A stretch of DNA of 64,000 nt from Kosakonia sacchari SP1 (lineage in GTDB: Bacteria > Pseudomonadota > Gammaproteobacteria > Enterobacterales > Enterobacteriaceae), in NCBI RefSeq assembly GCF_000300455.3, contig NZ_CP007215.2:3162001-3226000 (forward strand), read 5' to 3'. A program made the translations under genes and the position numbers. Positions 42,820 to 51,247 of the stretch are shown piece after piece; within the stretch, counting starts at the first letter, position 1; the number at the start of each line of letters is the position of its first letter. The notes below the pieces were generated by a model. That model ran no database searches. It had not been told where the DNA came from and saw nothing but the letters and a program-made list of their open reading frames with translations.

Positions 42820-43168
42820 ATCTCATTCCTTCTGGAAAGTCCGTTAACATACGAACTAAATGTACGCATCATAAGATATGCAAGAATCATGCATATTTTG
42901 TCACTCTGCACAGTCCCGGAGAAGAAAACGCTTCCGGCTGACACCGCATGCTGTTTTAAGCATCGCAAGAATAACTGTAGCCAGGGTTTGAGGCTATAGG
43001 TCAGATTAAAAAACGCCTTTTATCAATTTTTTATGCAGGATACGTCTATGTGATAAGCCGTTACACGAGGAATAGCGGTGAAAAATTCTTTAAGGAAAGG
43101 TTAATAGCAGAATAAAAATATTTATTATGCAGCCGCCATGGCAGCGACTGCGTTAATGCTGCGCAGAG
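42820..43168. other. ybjN-potF intergenic region
   Basis: 349 bp between the potF start and the ybjN stop; both genes are on the minus strand, so it holds the potF promoter. The part adjoining potF (42840-42905) is AT-rich with repeated ATGCAT-like motifs. I could not single out a promoter, and I see no gene, RNA or clear terminator. Confidence 0.5.
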
Positions 43169-43648
43169 TCAGTGGAGAAAATTGTGCGACTCTTCATCTG
43201 CCGCCATCTCTTCTTCGCCTGGCGTGAACAGCAGTTGATGTGCGTTGGCTTCCATAATGACCATGGAAATCTGCTCTTCACTCTGGCGCATAAACCAGGC
43301 GAACTGTTCAAACGTTATGCCAGGCCCGACGCATAAAGACTGGCACACCACCAGCTTCGGCAGATTATCATCCTGAATGTCGAGAAACGCTTTCACGGTC
43401 AAAGAACTGGCATTGATGGCGGAGAGATCGGCGGCCAGCGCCAGCAGCGCGGACGGTTTGACTTCAGCCATGGCGGTAAACAGCACAACGTCATTAACAA
43501 GGTCGACTTTTGCATCAAACACGCCATCAAAATTTTGCATGTGCGGCAGGTGCAGCGCCTGACAGTTATCGCACTCAAAAAAGTTAATGCCCAGTTCATC
43601 CAGCCAGTGACGCAGCGTGTCCAGACCCGGAACGACGAGTGAATCCAT
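43169..43648 (-). CDS. ybjN: YbjN domain protein
   Basis: Cytoplasmic regulator-like protein, in E. coli a multicopy suppressor of coaA(Ts) that affects motility and stress responses; it has a type III secretion chaperone-like fold. The ATG at 43648 (MDSLVVPGLDTLRHWLDELG) gives 159 residues. Acidic C-terminus (GEEEMAADEE). Downstream of rimK on the same strand. Confidence 0.94.
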   Translation of the reverse strand: MDSLVVPGLDTLRHWLDELGINFFECDNCQALHLPHMQNFDGVFDAKVDLVNDVVLFTAMAEVKPSALLALAADLSAINASSLTVKAFLDIQDDNLPKLVVCQSLCVGPGITFEQFAWFMRQSEEQISMVIMEANAHQLLFTPGEEEMAADEESHNFLH

Positions 43649-43733
43649 AAAGCAGTGCTCTCTTAGCAAAAAAATTGGCCATAGCTTACGCAAAAAGGCC
43701 AGAACGTACCATTAATTGCGCGGGAAAATCACA

Positions 43734-44636
43734 TCAACCGCCGGTTTTCAGGCAAAAACCCGGCGTTGCCTGGCGTTCGATCCACTGGATCATGCGACCC
43801 GCAATATCAATGCCGGTGGCTTTTTCGATGCCTTCCAGCCCCGGTGAGGCGTTAACTTCCATCACAAGCGGGCCGCGTTCGGCGCGCAGGATATCGACGC
43901 CAGCCACATCCAGCCCCAGCGTTTGCGCGGCAGCCAGCGCGATTTCACGCTCACGTTCGCTGATATGTGCCACCAGCGCCTTGCCGCCGCGATGCAGGTT
44001 GGAGCGAAAATCGCCCTCTTTCGCCCGGCGTTCAATGGCGGCGACCACTTCATTTCCGACGACCAGACAGCGAATATCGGTTCCCTTCGCTTCGGCAATA
44101 AACTCCTGCACCAGGATGTGCGCATTCAAACCACGAAAAGCGTCAATCACGCTCTCTGCCGCCTGGCGGGTTTCTGCCAGCACCACGCCGATGCCCTGCG
44201 TCCCTTCCACCAGCTTCACCACCAGCGGCGCGCCGCCGACCATATCAATCAGATCGCTGGTATCGTCCGGTGAATGGGCAATGCCGGTTACCGGCAGATC
44301 AATCCCCTGACGCGCCAGTAACTGCAACGAGCGCAGCTTGTCTCTGGCGCGAGTGATCGCCACTGACTCATTGAGTGGATAACTGCCAAGAATTTCAAAC
44401 TGACGCAGCGCGGCGGTGCCATAGAAGGTAATGGCCGAACCGATACGCGGGATCACTGCATCGAAATGCGGCAACTGGCGGCCTTTATAGTGAATGGACG
44501 AAGCCGCCGGGCTGATATTCATATAACAGGAAAGCGGATCGAGGATCTCGACCAGATGACCGCGCTGCATCGCCGCTTCGCGCAGGCGTTTACACGAATA
44601 GAGCGTTCCATCCCGGGACAATATGGCAATTTTCAC
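43734..44636 (-). CDS. rimK: Ribosomal protein bS6 L-glutamate ligase RimK
   Basis: ATP-grasp ligase that adds glutamates to the C-terminus of ribosomal protein S6 and makes poly-alpha-glutamate. 300 residues: preATP-grasp part, then [15 protein letters not shown] (ATP lid), [15 protein letters not shown] and the metal-binding [14 protein letters not shown] near the end. Follows nfsA in a nfsA-rimK-ybjN run. Confidence 0.97.
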   Translation of the reverse strand: MKIAILSRDGTLYSCKRLREAAMQRGHLVEILDPLSCYMNISPAASSIHYKGRQLPHFDAVIPRIGSAITFYGTAALRQFEILGSYPLNESVAITRARDKLRSLQLLARQGIDLPVTGIAHSPDDTSDLIDMVGGAPLVVKLVEGTQGIGVVLAETRQAAESVIDAFRGLNAHILVQEFIAEAKGTDIRCLVVGNEVVAAIERRAKEGDFRSNLHRGGKALVAHISEREREIALAAAQTLGLDVAGVDILRAERGPLVMEVNASPGLEGIEKATGIDIAGRMIQWIERQATPGFCLKTGG

Positions 44637-44708
44637 CCTGCACCTCTCTAAAAAGACCTGTCAAAGCAGGCGTATGATACACGCAGCGACGTGCAGGATG
44701 AACGGGAA

Positions 44709-45431
44709 TTAGCGTGTCGCCCATCCCTGTTTATGCAAATAGTCGAGAATAAACGGGCGGCTCTCTTTAATGATGGTGCGGCGAATATGGTCGCTCCAGG
44801 TGTCACGCCGCGTATTGCTGTCGCGCGTCATATAGTAGTGGGCGATCTCCTCGTCGTATTGCGCCAGCACATCTTTATCCAGCGGCTGATAGCGGTTTTC
44901 ATGCACCACCAGTTGCGCAGGCATACGCGGTTTCTTATCCGGCGCATCCGCCGGCCAGCCAAGGCACAGGCCAAACAGCGGCAGCACATGTTTTGGCACT
45001 TGCAATAACTCACCTACGGCTTCAATGCTGTTACGAATTCCGCCAATATAAACGCCGCCAAGCCCGAGCGATTCTGCCGCAGTGAAGGCGTTTTGCGCCA
45101 TCAGCGCGGTATCGACTACGCCGAGCAGCAACTGCTCCGCCAGACCTGGATTCGCCTCTGGGCAAATCTGGAAATTACGATGGAAATCAGCGCAGAACAC
45201 CCAAAATTCCGCCGCCTGCGCCACGTGCTGCTGCCCACCGGTAAGCGTCACCAGTTGCTCGCGTAGTGCCGGATCGGTGATGCGAATTATCGAGCTGCAT
45301 TGCAAAAAACTGGAGCTGGATGTCGCCTGCGCGCTGGCGATAATCGCCTCGCGCTGCGCCTGGGTAATCGGCTGATCGGTAAAATGGCGAATGGAACGAT
45401 GGGCGCACAGCAATTCAATAGTTGGTGTCAT
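44709..45431 (-). CDS. nfsA: Oxygen-insensitive NADPH nitroreductase NfsA
   Basis: FMN enzyme reducing nitroaromatics and quinones by two-electron steps; part of the SoxRS/MarA response. 240 residues; FMN-binding RSIRHFTDQPIT near the start, SSSFLQ, and GGVYIGGIRN in the middle. Adjacent to grxA, but ybjC, which precedes nfsA in E. coli, is not present here. Confidence 0.96.
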   Translation of the reverse strand: MTPTIELLCAHRSIRHFTDQPITQAQREAIIASAQATSSSSFLQCSSIIRITDPALREQLVTLTGGQQHVAQAAEFWVFCADFHRNFQICPEANPGLAEQLLLGVVDTALMAQNAFTAAESLGLGGVYIGGIRNSIEAVGELLQVPKHVLPLFGLCLGWPADAPDKKPRMPAQLVVHENRYQPLDKDVLAQYDEEIAHYYMTRDSNTRRDTWSDHIRRTIIKESRPFILDYLHKQGWATR

Positions 45432-45605
45432 GAATAATCTCCCAAATAAACAAGTCCCTCAGTATAGGCGAAGCCTGCGCCGTCGCAGTATCCGCAATTT
45501 GCGCTGAAAGGTTGTAAAGATTAAAGCAACAGGCATAACCTGCTTTTCATTACGCGCAGTTATGGTCATGATAACCGGCAGTTACCTTCAGATTTGGGAG
45601 AGAGT

Positions 45606-45869
45606 ATGTTTGCTGTAATTTTTGGCCGCCCTGGCTGCCCATACTGTGTACGCGCAAAAGAACTGGCAGAAAAACTGACCGCCGAGCGTGACGATTTTAA
45701 CTATCGCTACGTGGATATTCACGCGGAAGGCATCACCAAAGCCGACCTCGAAAAAACCGTCGGGAAACCGGTAGAAACTGTGCCGCAGATTTTCCTCGAC
45801 CAGAAACACATTGGCGGCTGCACCGATTTCGAGGCCTACGCCAAAGAACATTTCGGCCTGTTTGCCTGA
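45606..45869 (+). CDS. grxA: Glutaredoxin 1
   Basis: Small dithiol oxidoreductase that reduces ribonucleotide reductase, PAPS reductase and OxyR using glutathione. ATG at 45606 after GGGAGAG, 87 residues. Active site CPYC at C11 and C14; the GSH-binding TVPQIF and GGCTDF motifs are present. Divergent from nfsA; in E. coli it is OxyR-activated. Confidence 0.97.
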   Translation: MFAVIFGRPGCPYCVRAKELAEKLTAERDDFNYRYVDIHAEGITKADLEKTVGKPVETVPQIFLDQKHIGGCTDFEAYAKEHFGLFA

Positions 45870-45876
45870 GCCAAGC

Positions 45877-45905
45877 AACGCCCTCTTATTGAGGGCGTTT
45901 TATTT
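45877..45905. terminator. Bidirectional terminator grxA/ybjM
   Basis: AACGCCCTC (45877-45885) / GAGGGCGTT (45891-45899) with a 5-nt loop and T-run; between convergent grxA and ybjM. Confidence 0.88.
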
Positions 45906-46265
45906 TTTGCAGCGCAGAATTTTGCGCACGAAAAGATAGAATAACCCGCCCATTCCGCACCAGAAAATCGCGCTGAACAACCAGGCAATAACCTGCCAGT
46001 TCGACTGCGAAGGTGCTAAATGCAGGTAAATCAGTACATAGCAGAATGGAGCCGCCAGCACGGCGCCGAAAAGCGGCACGATCGCTTTGCGTCGGCGAGC
46101 AATCAGCCCACCGACAATACCAGGAAGCGTGAAAAGCAGTAAGCCTAATTCAGGATTACCAGACACGGGTAGCGCGCCTTTCATATTTATGACCAGCAAC
46201 AAACACACCGCAATAAAAAGTAATGCGCAGCAAATAACGCCGACCCGACTTCGCCTGTTCTTCAA
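45900..46265 (-). CDS. ybjM: Inner-membrane protein YbjM
   Basis: 121-residue membrane protein of unknown function with four hydrophobic helices (about 8-28, 40-58, 63-83 and 90-113) and an RRRKAIVPLF loop. Position between grxA and ybjL matches E. coli ybjM. Confidence 0.9.
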   Translation of the reverse strand: MKNRRSRVGVICCALLFIAVCLLLVINMKGALPVSGNPELGLLLFTLPGIVGGLIARRRKAIVPLFGAVLAAPFCYVLIYLHLAPSQSNWQVIAWLFSAIFWCGMGGLFYLFVRKILRCKK

Positions 46266-46546
46266 ACACGCCTCCTGACTTTTTCTCTATCGCACTAACA
46301 ACTCGTTCAAAAGAATGTCCGGACAGATAAAGCGTTGCGGCAATCCGTGCCAGAAAAGCACCCACGTAAATACGCGATTCTCACTAGCCGTTGTAATCTA
46401 ATACGATTAAACTAGCGGCCTGTTTTTGTTTTGTGAGGAGTGTCTGGTGTTGCACCGCTTTTTTCATACGCCAGCGCATTAGCAAAACACTAGCTCAAAT
46501 AACCATTTCTTTCAACAGCTTACAAGTAAACAAGAAGTTAGCCTCC

Positions 46547-48232
46547 GTGAATATAAACGTCGCAGATTTGTTAAACGGGAATTACATACTGTTATTGTTT
46601 GTCGTTCTGGCACTCGGACTTTGTCTCGGTAAATTACGACTGGGTTCTGTTCAACTCGGTAATTCCATTGGCGTTTTAGTGGTTTCATTATTATTAGGCC
46701 AGCAACATTTCAGCATTAACACGGACGCACTTAACCTTGGCTTTATGCTGTTTATTTTTTGTGTCGGAGTTGAAGCTGGGCCAAACTTTTTCTCTATTTT
46801 TTTTCGCGACGGCAAGAATTACCTCATGCTGGCGTTGGTATTAGTTGGCAGCGCGCTGTTAATTGCGTTAGGCCTTGGCAAACTGTTCGGTTGGGATATT
46901 GGCCTGACGGCGGGTATGCTGGCGGGTTCAATGACCTCCACACCTGTTCTGGTGGGTGCGGGCGACACGCTGCGCCATTCAGGTATGGAGAGTGGACAAC
47001 TCTCCAGCGCGCTGGATAACCTGAGCCTCGGTTATGCCCTGACGTACCTGATTGGTCTGGTGAGCCTGATTTTCGGCGCACGTTATTTACCGAAATTGCA
47101 GCACCAGGATCTGCAAACCAGCGCCCAGCAGATCGCCCGTGAACGCGGTCTGGATACCGATGCGCACCGTAAAGTTTACCTGCCGGTGATCCGCGCCTAC
47201 CGCGTGGGGCCGGAGCTGGTGGCATGGGCCGACGGTAAAAACCTGCGCGAGCTCGGGATCTACCGCCAGACCGGGTGTTATATTGAACGCATTCGTCGCA
47301 ACGGCATTCTCGCCAGCCCCGACGGTGATGCCGTGCTGCAAATGGGTGACGAGATTTCGCTGGTCGGCTACCCGGATGCCCACGCGCGCCTTGACCCGAG
47401 TTTTCGCAACGGCAAAGAGGTGTTCGATCGCGATCTGCTCGACATGCGTATCGTCACCGAAGAAGTAGTGGTCAAAAACCACAACGTTGTGGGCCGCCGT
47501 CTGGCGCAGCTCAAGCTGACCGATCATGGTTGCTTTCTTAACCGCGTGATCCGCAGCCAGATCGAGATGCCGATTGACGACAATATTGTGCTCAACAAAG
47601 GCGACGTTTTGCAGGTCAGCGGTGACGCGCGTCGTGTAAAAACCATTGCTGACCGCATCGGCTTTATCTCTATTCACAGCCAGGTCACCGACCTGCTCGC
47701 CTTCTGCGCGTTTTTTATTGTTGGCCTGATGATCGGCATGATCACCTTCCAGTTCAGCTCTTTCAGCTTCGGCGTGGGTAACGCTGCCGGCCTGTTGTTC
47801 GCCGGGATCATGCTTGGCTTCCTGCGTGCCAACCACCCGACTTTCGGCTACATCCCGCAGGGCGCGCTGATGATGGTGAAAGAATTTGGCCTGATGGTAT
47901 TTATGGCGGGCGTGGGCTTAAGCGCCGGTAGCGGCATCGGCAACGGTCTTGGCGCAGTGGGCGGTCAGATGCTGATTGCCGGGCTTATTGTCAGCCTGGT
48001 GCCGGTGTTAATTTGTTTTCTGTTTGGCGCGTATGTGCTGAAAATGAACCGTGCTTTGCTGTTCGGCGCGATGATGGGCGCACGCACCTGCGCCCCGGCA
48101 ATGGAGATCATCAGCGATACAGCGCGCAGCAATATCCCGGCGCTGGGCTATGCGGGAACCTACGCCATCGCTAACGTTCTACTGACGCTTGCGGGGACAT
48201 TGATCATCATTATCTGGCCGGGTCTCGGATAA
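46547..48232 (+). CDS. ybjL: Putative transporter YbjL (AAEx family)
   Basis: Member of the aspartate:alanine exchanger family with two central RCK_C (TrkA-C) regulatory domains. GTG start at 46547 ([20 protein letters not shown]) gives 561 residues, the E. coli length; the frame is open upstream but lacks homology. Two sets of membrane helices (1-200 and 380-561) flank the RCK_C pair. Conserved GSMTSTPVL and [10 protein letters not shown] repeats mark the pseudo-symmetric transport sites. Substrate not established. Last core protein gene before the prophage. Confidence 0.95.
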   Translation: MNINVADLLNGNYILLLFVVLALGLCLGKLRLGSVQLGNSIGVLVVSLLLGQQHFSINTDALNLGFMLFIFCVGVEAGPNFFSIFFRDGKNYLMLALVLVGSALLIALGLGKLFGWDIGLTAGMLAGSMTSTPVLVGAGDTLRHSGMESGQLSSALDNLSLGYALTYLIGLVSLIFGARYLPKLQHQDLQTSAQQIARERGLDTDAHRKVYLPVIRAYRVGPELVAWADGKNLRELGIYRQTGCYIERIRRNGILASPDGDAVLQMGDEISLVGYPDAHARLDPSFRNGKEVFDRDLLDMRIVTEEVVVKNHNVVGRRLAQLKLTDHGCFLNRVIRSQIEMPIDDNIVLNKGDVLQVSGDARRVKTIADRIGFISIHSQVTDLLAFCAFFIVGLMIGMITFQFSSFSFGVGNAAGLLFAGIMLGFLRANHPTFGYIPQGALMMVKEFGLMVFMAGVGLSAGSGIGNGLGAVGGQMLIAGLIVSLVPVLICFLFGAYVLKMNRALLFGAMMGARTCAPAMEIISDTARSNIPALGYAGTYAIANVLLTLAGTLIIIIWPGLG

Positions 48233-48265
48233 GTCTGAAGCTGAGAAATATTTCAGTTATGCGCA

Positions 48266-48293
48266 GAACTTTTTTGTGGGGCGTCAGTCATAA
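48266..48293 (+). promoter_or_regulatory. Sigma-E promoter of rybB
   Basis: GAACTT (48266-48271), 16-bp spacer, TCATAA (48288-48293), six bases before the RybB 5' end. This matches the RpoE promoter of E. coli rybB. Confidence 0.85.
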
Positions 48294-48298
48294 CTAGT

Positions 48299-48377
48299 GC
48301 CACTGCTTTTCTTTGATGTCCCCATTTTGTGGAGCCCATCAACCCCGCCGCTTAGGTTCAAGGTTGATGGGTTTTTT
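48299..48377 (+). ncRNA. rybB: Small RNA RybB
   Basis: Hfq-dependent 79-nt small RNA of the envelope stress response that represses many outer-membrane protein mRNAs. The 5' seed GCCACTGCTTTTCTTTGATG is identical to E. coli/Salmonella RybB, followed by the CCCCATTTTGTGGAGC segment. The terminator hairpin CCCATCAACC / GGTTGATGGG ends in a T-run. The length from first G to the last T is exactly 79. Only the terminator loop differs from E. coli. It lies downstream of ybjL in the E. coli order, and the prophage begins at or just after its 3' end. Confidence 0.95.
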
Positions 48378-48382
48378 GTTGC

Positions 48383-48454
48383 CTTGATTTTATTGTCTTT
48401 GTAATCAAGCACTTTCAGTCGTGGAAATTTAGTAAAGGCGACAAAGTGGCGACA
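48383..48454. other. Putative attachment-site region with candidate integrase arm sites
   Basis: Between the RybB terminator and the first prophage gene lie a 27-bp imperfect palindrome (CTTGATT 48383-48389 / AATCAAG 48403-48409) and a direct repeat AAAGGCGACA (48434-48443) / AAAGTGGCGACA (48443-48454). Repeats of this kind are common as arm-type sites for tyrosine integrases. The core cannot be fixed without the other prophage end. Confidence 0.4.
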
Positions 48455-48462
48455 CAGTAAAA

Positions 48463-48687
48463 TTACTTACCCTTGCCTTTAAGTTTGTCCGACAGAAAGA
48501 TAACAAGGCAAATTAATGCAAAGCAGCCTAAAAACCCGCCCAACTTAAGAACCCAGCCATCAAGGACAATAAGGCAAGCAAAAGCCGCGATAGACAAGAT
48601 CCCCGTCCCCAGAGCATCGAACATGTTGACCGCATGCACCCATATTTTTTCAGAAACGCTATTTTGCGAGGATTTTGCAGATTTCAT
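48463..48687 (-). CDS. Small two-helix membrane protein, distal paralogue (possible orphan immunity protein)
   Basis: 74 residues from ATG 48687 (MKSAKSSQNSVSEKIW), with helices at about 28-47 and 50-70 separated by the DGWVLKLGGF turn and a basic tail. Family not recognised. It is a paralogue of the product of 48874-49092, sharing MKSAKSS, AAF..L.VLDGW and KLxGFxGxF. The leader just upstream also matches the leader of that paralogue, where it codes for the end of the 214-residue protein. By position and duplication it could be an extra (orphan) immunity or antitoxin gene. Inference only. Confidence 0.7.
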   Translation of the reverse strand: MKSAKSSQNSVSEKIWVHAVNMFDALGTGILSIAAFACLIVLDGWVLKLGGFLGCFALICLVIFLSDKLKGKGK

Positions 48688-48740
48688 CCTGTATCCCTTT
48701 ACACTGCATGGGGTGACTGTGAGTGTTCGGTTCGGGAGGC
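48661..48740 (-). pseudogene. Relic of the 3' end of the 214-residue cargo gene
   Basis: Read in the frame one base off the small gene, this stretch encodes VEKPPEPNTHSHPMQCKGIQ followed by DEICKILAK and a stop. The functional-looking upstream gene ends AEKELEPYLMYIHSHPIQCK GIENEICKILSR and stop. About 20 C-terminal codons are clearly related and overlap the start of the downstream small gene in the same way in both copies. The rest of the larger gene is missing here. Confidence 0.7.
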
Positions 48741-48873
48741 TTTTCAACGGCACCACCTCCGTTCAGGGAGTGTAGATTATGCCGGCATTCTGTTTCTGGA
48801 TGGCACAGGATTTCGGGTCAGGGTCAATACTCAACCCCTTTGGTTTGTGTGTCGCCTCTGTGCCTAAATGCTT

Positions 48874-49092
48874 TTACGCATCGCCTTTCAGAACATCCAT
48901 TAACCACGCGATCAGATAGGCCAGGATAAAGAACCCTATAAATCCAGCCAACTTAAACCAGCCATCCAAAACAAACAGGCTACCGAAAGCAGCAAAGGAA
49001 CAAATGCAGGTCGAAACCCCTTCAACCAGACTGGCAGATTGAAGCCCGATGAATTTGCAAAACTTAGCGGGAGAGGATTTTGCAGATTTCAT
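48874..49092 (-). CDS. Small two-helix membrane protein, proximal paralogue (possible immunity protein)
   Basis: 72 residues from ATG 49092 (a TTG two codons upstream is an alternative), with helices at about 28-46 and 48-68. It begins inside the 3' end of the 214-residue gene (27-nt overlap), so the two are translationally coupled, as in toxin-immunity and toxin-antitoxin pairs. The AAGGA ribosome binding site lies within the upstream gene. Family not recognised. Paralogue of the protein at 48463-48687. Confidence 0.72.
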   Translation of the reverse strand: MKSAKSSPAKFCKFIGLQSASLVEGVSTCICSFAAFGSLFVLDGWFKLAGFIGFFILAYLIAWLMDVLKGDA

Positions 49093-49708
49093 TCTCAATT
49101 CCTTTGCACTGAATCGGGTGACTGTGGATATACATCAGATAAGGTTCCAGTTCTTTTTCAGCGAGAAAATAAACCATATCCAGATTCATGGGAGATACTT
49201 TGTAATATGTCTCTGGATAACTGGACTGCATCCGCCGCGATGCTCTTGCTGATTCCTCAATCAGCCCCTGAATCATAATAATATTGAAAGTAAAAGCGGA
49301 ACCGACACGCACCAGACGCTGTGTGATTTTTTTCATGCGCACACGGTGGATTATCATTTCTGCGATCTTCTGGGTTATAAAAGCCTGAGCACCTACCCGA
49401 CTACCCAATTTCGCATCAGCATAATGCAACTTTTCATTAATGGCCTGTTTGCCTTTTTCGTCCAACTTCTTATAAAAATCAGTTATTACAGTGGACACAA
49501 GTTGTCTGAGCGGTGATTCGTTTGTTGCCATACTTTTGAGCACAAGAAAAAAACGCTCGTTTTCAATTTCATTGCGGGCTCTGGTCTTGCGGTCTATAAC
49601 GCCCAGTGAATCCCACGTTCTCACTCCTGATAAATAAGCACTCTCTGGTATTGAAGCCAGGCCATCGAGAATGCCCTTCGCTATCATTTTTGCATCCATA
49701 AAATCCAT
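49064..49708 (-). CDS. Prophage cargo protein of unknown family (possible effector)
   Basis: 214 residues from ATG 49708; a second ATG at 49699 is equally possible. The frame is open to 49948, but that part overlaps the ogr terminator and ogr itself and is unlikely to be translated. The N-terminal half is helical and charged (AKMIAKGILDGLASIPESAY, RTRARNEIENERFF); a long amphipathic to hydrophobic middle (about 120-165, IAEMIIHRVRMKKI and RVGSAFTFNIIMIQGLIEES) could insert in membranes. The C-terminus carries IHSHPIQCKG. No signal peptide. It is AT-rich compared with the prophage tail genes and sits between ogr and att, a place for cargo. I do not recognise the family. Confidence 0.65.
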   Translation of the reverse strand: MDFMDAKMIAKGILDGLASIPESAYLSGVRTWDSLGVIDRKTRARNEIENERFFLVLKSMATNESPLRQLVSTVITDFYKKLDEKGKQAINEKLHYADAKLGSRVGAQAFITQKIAEMIIHRVRMKKITQRLVRVGSAFTFNIIMIQGLIEESARASRRMQSSYPETYYKVSPMNLDMVYFLAEKELEPYLMYIHSHPIQCKGIENEICKILSR

Positions 49709-49851
49709 CTCACGTAATATGCATCGGGAAAGATTAATCAAAAAAATTGTAGTGACCAGCCTCAGTCTTTGCTGTTTAAGATAATTCTTATTTGAGAGTA
49801 TATGCCTAAAATACAATCCGACAGCGTTTGAATATGACAGCTTCAAGCAAT

Positions 49852-49872
49852 AAAAAACCCGCCAGCGGCGGG
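49852..49872 (-). terminator. Rho-independent terminator after ogr
   Basis: On the minus strand CCCGCC-GCT-GGCGGG (49858-49872) is followed by a run of six T (complement of 49852-49857). It sits just behind the ogr stop and insulates the cargo genes from late transcription. Confidence 0.85.
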
Positions 49873-49878
49873 TCAGAA

Positions 49879-50094
49879 TCAATAAGCTAATTGCCCCTGC
49901 GTTCCTTTTGGATGAGGCGGAGCCGCGCTGATTTTCTGCGGTCGGCACACAGAGCGAACATAGGTTTCATGCGTGACGAAAGTATGCCCGCATTCAATAT
50001 TGGTGCACTGGTTGTATCGTTCCTTGGTTTCACTGGAAACCTGAAAGCTACTGCGGGTATGCGCGGCCTGCCCGCATAGTGGACAATTCATCAT
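49879..50094 (-). CDS. ogr: Late gene activator Ogr
   Basis: Zinc-finger transcription activator of P2 late genes, acting through the RNA polymerase alpha subunit at TGT-N12-ACA boxes. 71 residues with the Zn ligands C4-X2-C7-X22-C30-X4-C35, the exact Ogr/Delta spacing. Two matching boxes occur upstream of V and FI in this prophage. Downstream of gpD, in P2 order. Confidence 0.95.
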   Translation of the reverse strand: MMNCPLCGQAAHTRSSFQVSSETKERYNQCTNIECGHTFVTHETYVRSVCRPQKISAAPPHPKGTQGQLAY

Positions 50095-50161
50095 TATTTT
50101 CAGCCCTCATTCTTAACCAGTTCGCAATAATGATACCTTATTGTTCTCAATATGGAACTAA

Positions 50162-51247
50162 TCATTCAATTTCGAACTCATCTATTTTCACTTCGAGATC
50201 CAGACTGGTCGTAAATCCACTGTCCGGGCTGACGGAGTGCGTCAGCGTGGTGATGGTCCACTCTGCATCATCAATTGGCGGCTTAAAGCCGCTCACCTTT
50301 ACCGGCATTTCGGTGTAGAGATCTGCCCGTCCTTCTGCAAGCTGCATGGAGAATGACGCCACCCCACGCTGCAGACGTTCCCACTGCATTTTTGCGGCAC
50401 GCTCCGCATTGCTGCGGTTGGCATAGGTACGGCTTAGAACCAGCACGTTTTCATCCGTACCCACTAAATATTCCCCCTGCTTTGCTTCCGGCTCTTTTGC
50501 CGCAGCGGTTTTCTTTCGCCGGCGCTTAACTTTGGTTGTCTCTTTCTTCTTCGGTTCGCGGGTATGCAGCCAACTGGCGATCACGCCGGTATACGCGCCG
50601 CGATCGGCCAGGGTAAACCGATGACCGTCACCGGCCTGCCGCGTTATAGTGATAACCGGCAGCGGTTTACCGCTGGCGTTTCTTCCCTGCCCCTGGCGGA
50701 TAAAAAGCAGGTTGCCATTTTTTACGGACGCTATCGCCCCAAACTGGCGCGCCAGCCGCATCAGGAAACTGCCATCGCTTTCATTGGTCTGGTCGAGGTG
50801 ATCCAGTACTTTGTCCGCCAGGTCTTTACCCAGCGCCATGTTGAGGTTATGCCGGGCAGCAATTTCGTTTACCACCGCCCCCACGGTTGTCTGGTGCCAT
50901 GATTTTTCCCGGCGGATGTTCAGCGTTTCGCGGAAATCGGCACTGCGGGCGCGGATGGTCAGCTTGTCCGGTGCGCCGGTATGTTCAATCTCATCCACGG
51001 TGAATGCCCCTTTGGGGAAAAGCGGCCGCCCTTTCCATCCCAGCGACAGATTAATAACCGCTCCGCGTCGCGGCAGGACAATTTGCCCGTCGGCATCATC
51101 CAGTTCGAGATCAAGCTGGTCCGCTTCAAAGCCCCGGTTATCTGTCAGCGTCAGGCTCATCAGGCGCGCATCAAGCAATTCCGTCACGTCTTTGCCGGCA
51201 ATGGTGATGCTGAAAGCCGGCGTTTTGCTATGAGGGTCATAATTCAC
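50162..51247 (-). CDS. D: Phage late control protein gpD
   Basis: Tail-tip hub protein (gp27-like) of P2-type myophages. 361 residues starting MNYDPHSKTPAFSITIAGKDVTEL, with the LxSLTLTDNRGFEADQLDLELDD pattern of the family and a Lys/Arg-rich insertion (REPKKKETTKVKRRRKKTAA, about 230-250). Its start overlaps the gpU stop by 4 nt. Confidence 0.95.
   Translation of the reverse strand: MNYDPHSKTPAFSITIAGKDVTELLDARLMSLTLTDNRGFEADQLDLELDDADGQIVLPRRGAVINLSLGWKGRPLFPKGAFTVDEIEHTGAPDKLTIRARSADFRETLNIRREKSWHQTTVGAVVNEIAARHNLNMALGKDLADKVLDHLDQTNESDGSFLMRLARQFGAIASVKNGNLLFIRQGQGRNASGKPLPVITITRQAGDGHRFTLADRGAYTGVIASWLHTREPKKKETTKVKRRRKKTAAAKEPEAKQGEYLVGTDENVLVLSRTYANRSNAERAAKMQWERLQRGVASFSMQLAEGRADLYTEMPVKVSGFKPPIDDAEWTITTLTHSVSPDSGFTTSLDLEVKIDEFEIE

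Noticed and set aside
49709-49850. LexA or Ogr site controlling the cargo module
   Set aside because: I looked for CTG-N10-CAG and TGT-N12-ACA in the leader and found no match.
49709-49948. N-terminal extension of the cargo protein to an ATG at 49948
   Set aside because: The extra 80 codons run through the ogr terminator and into ogr, so translation from there is unlikely.
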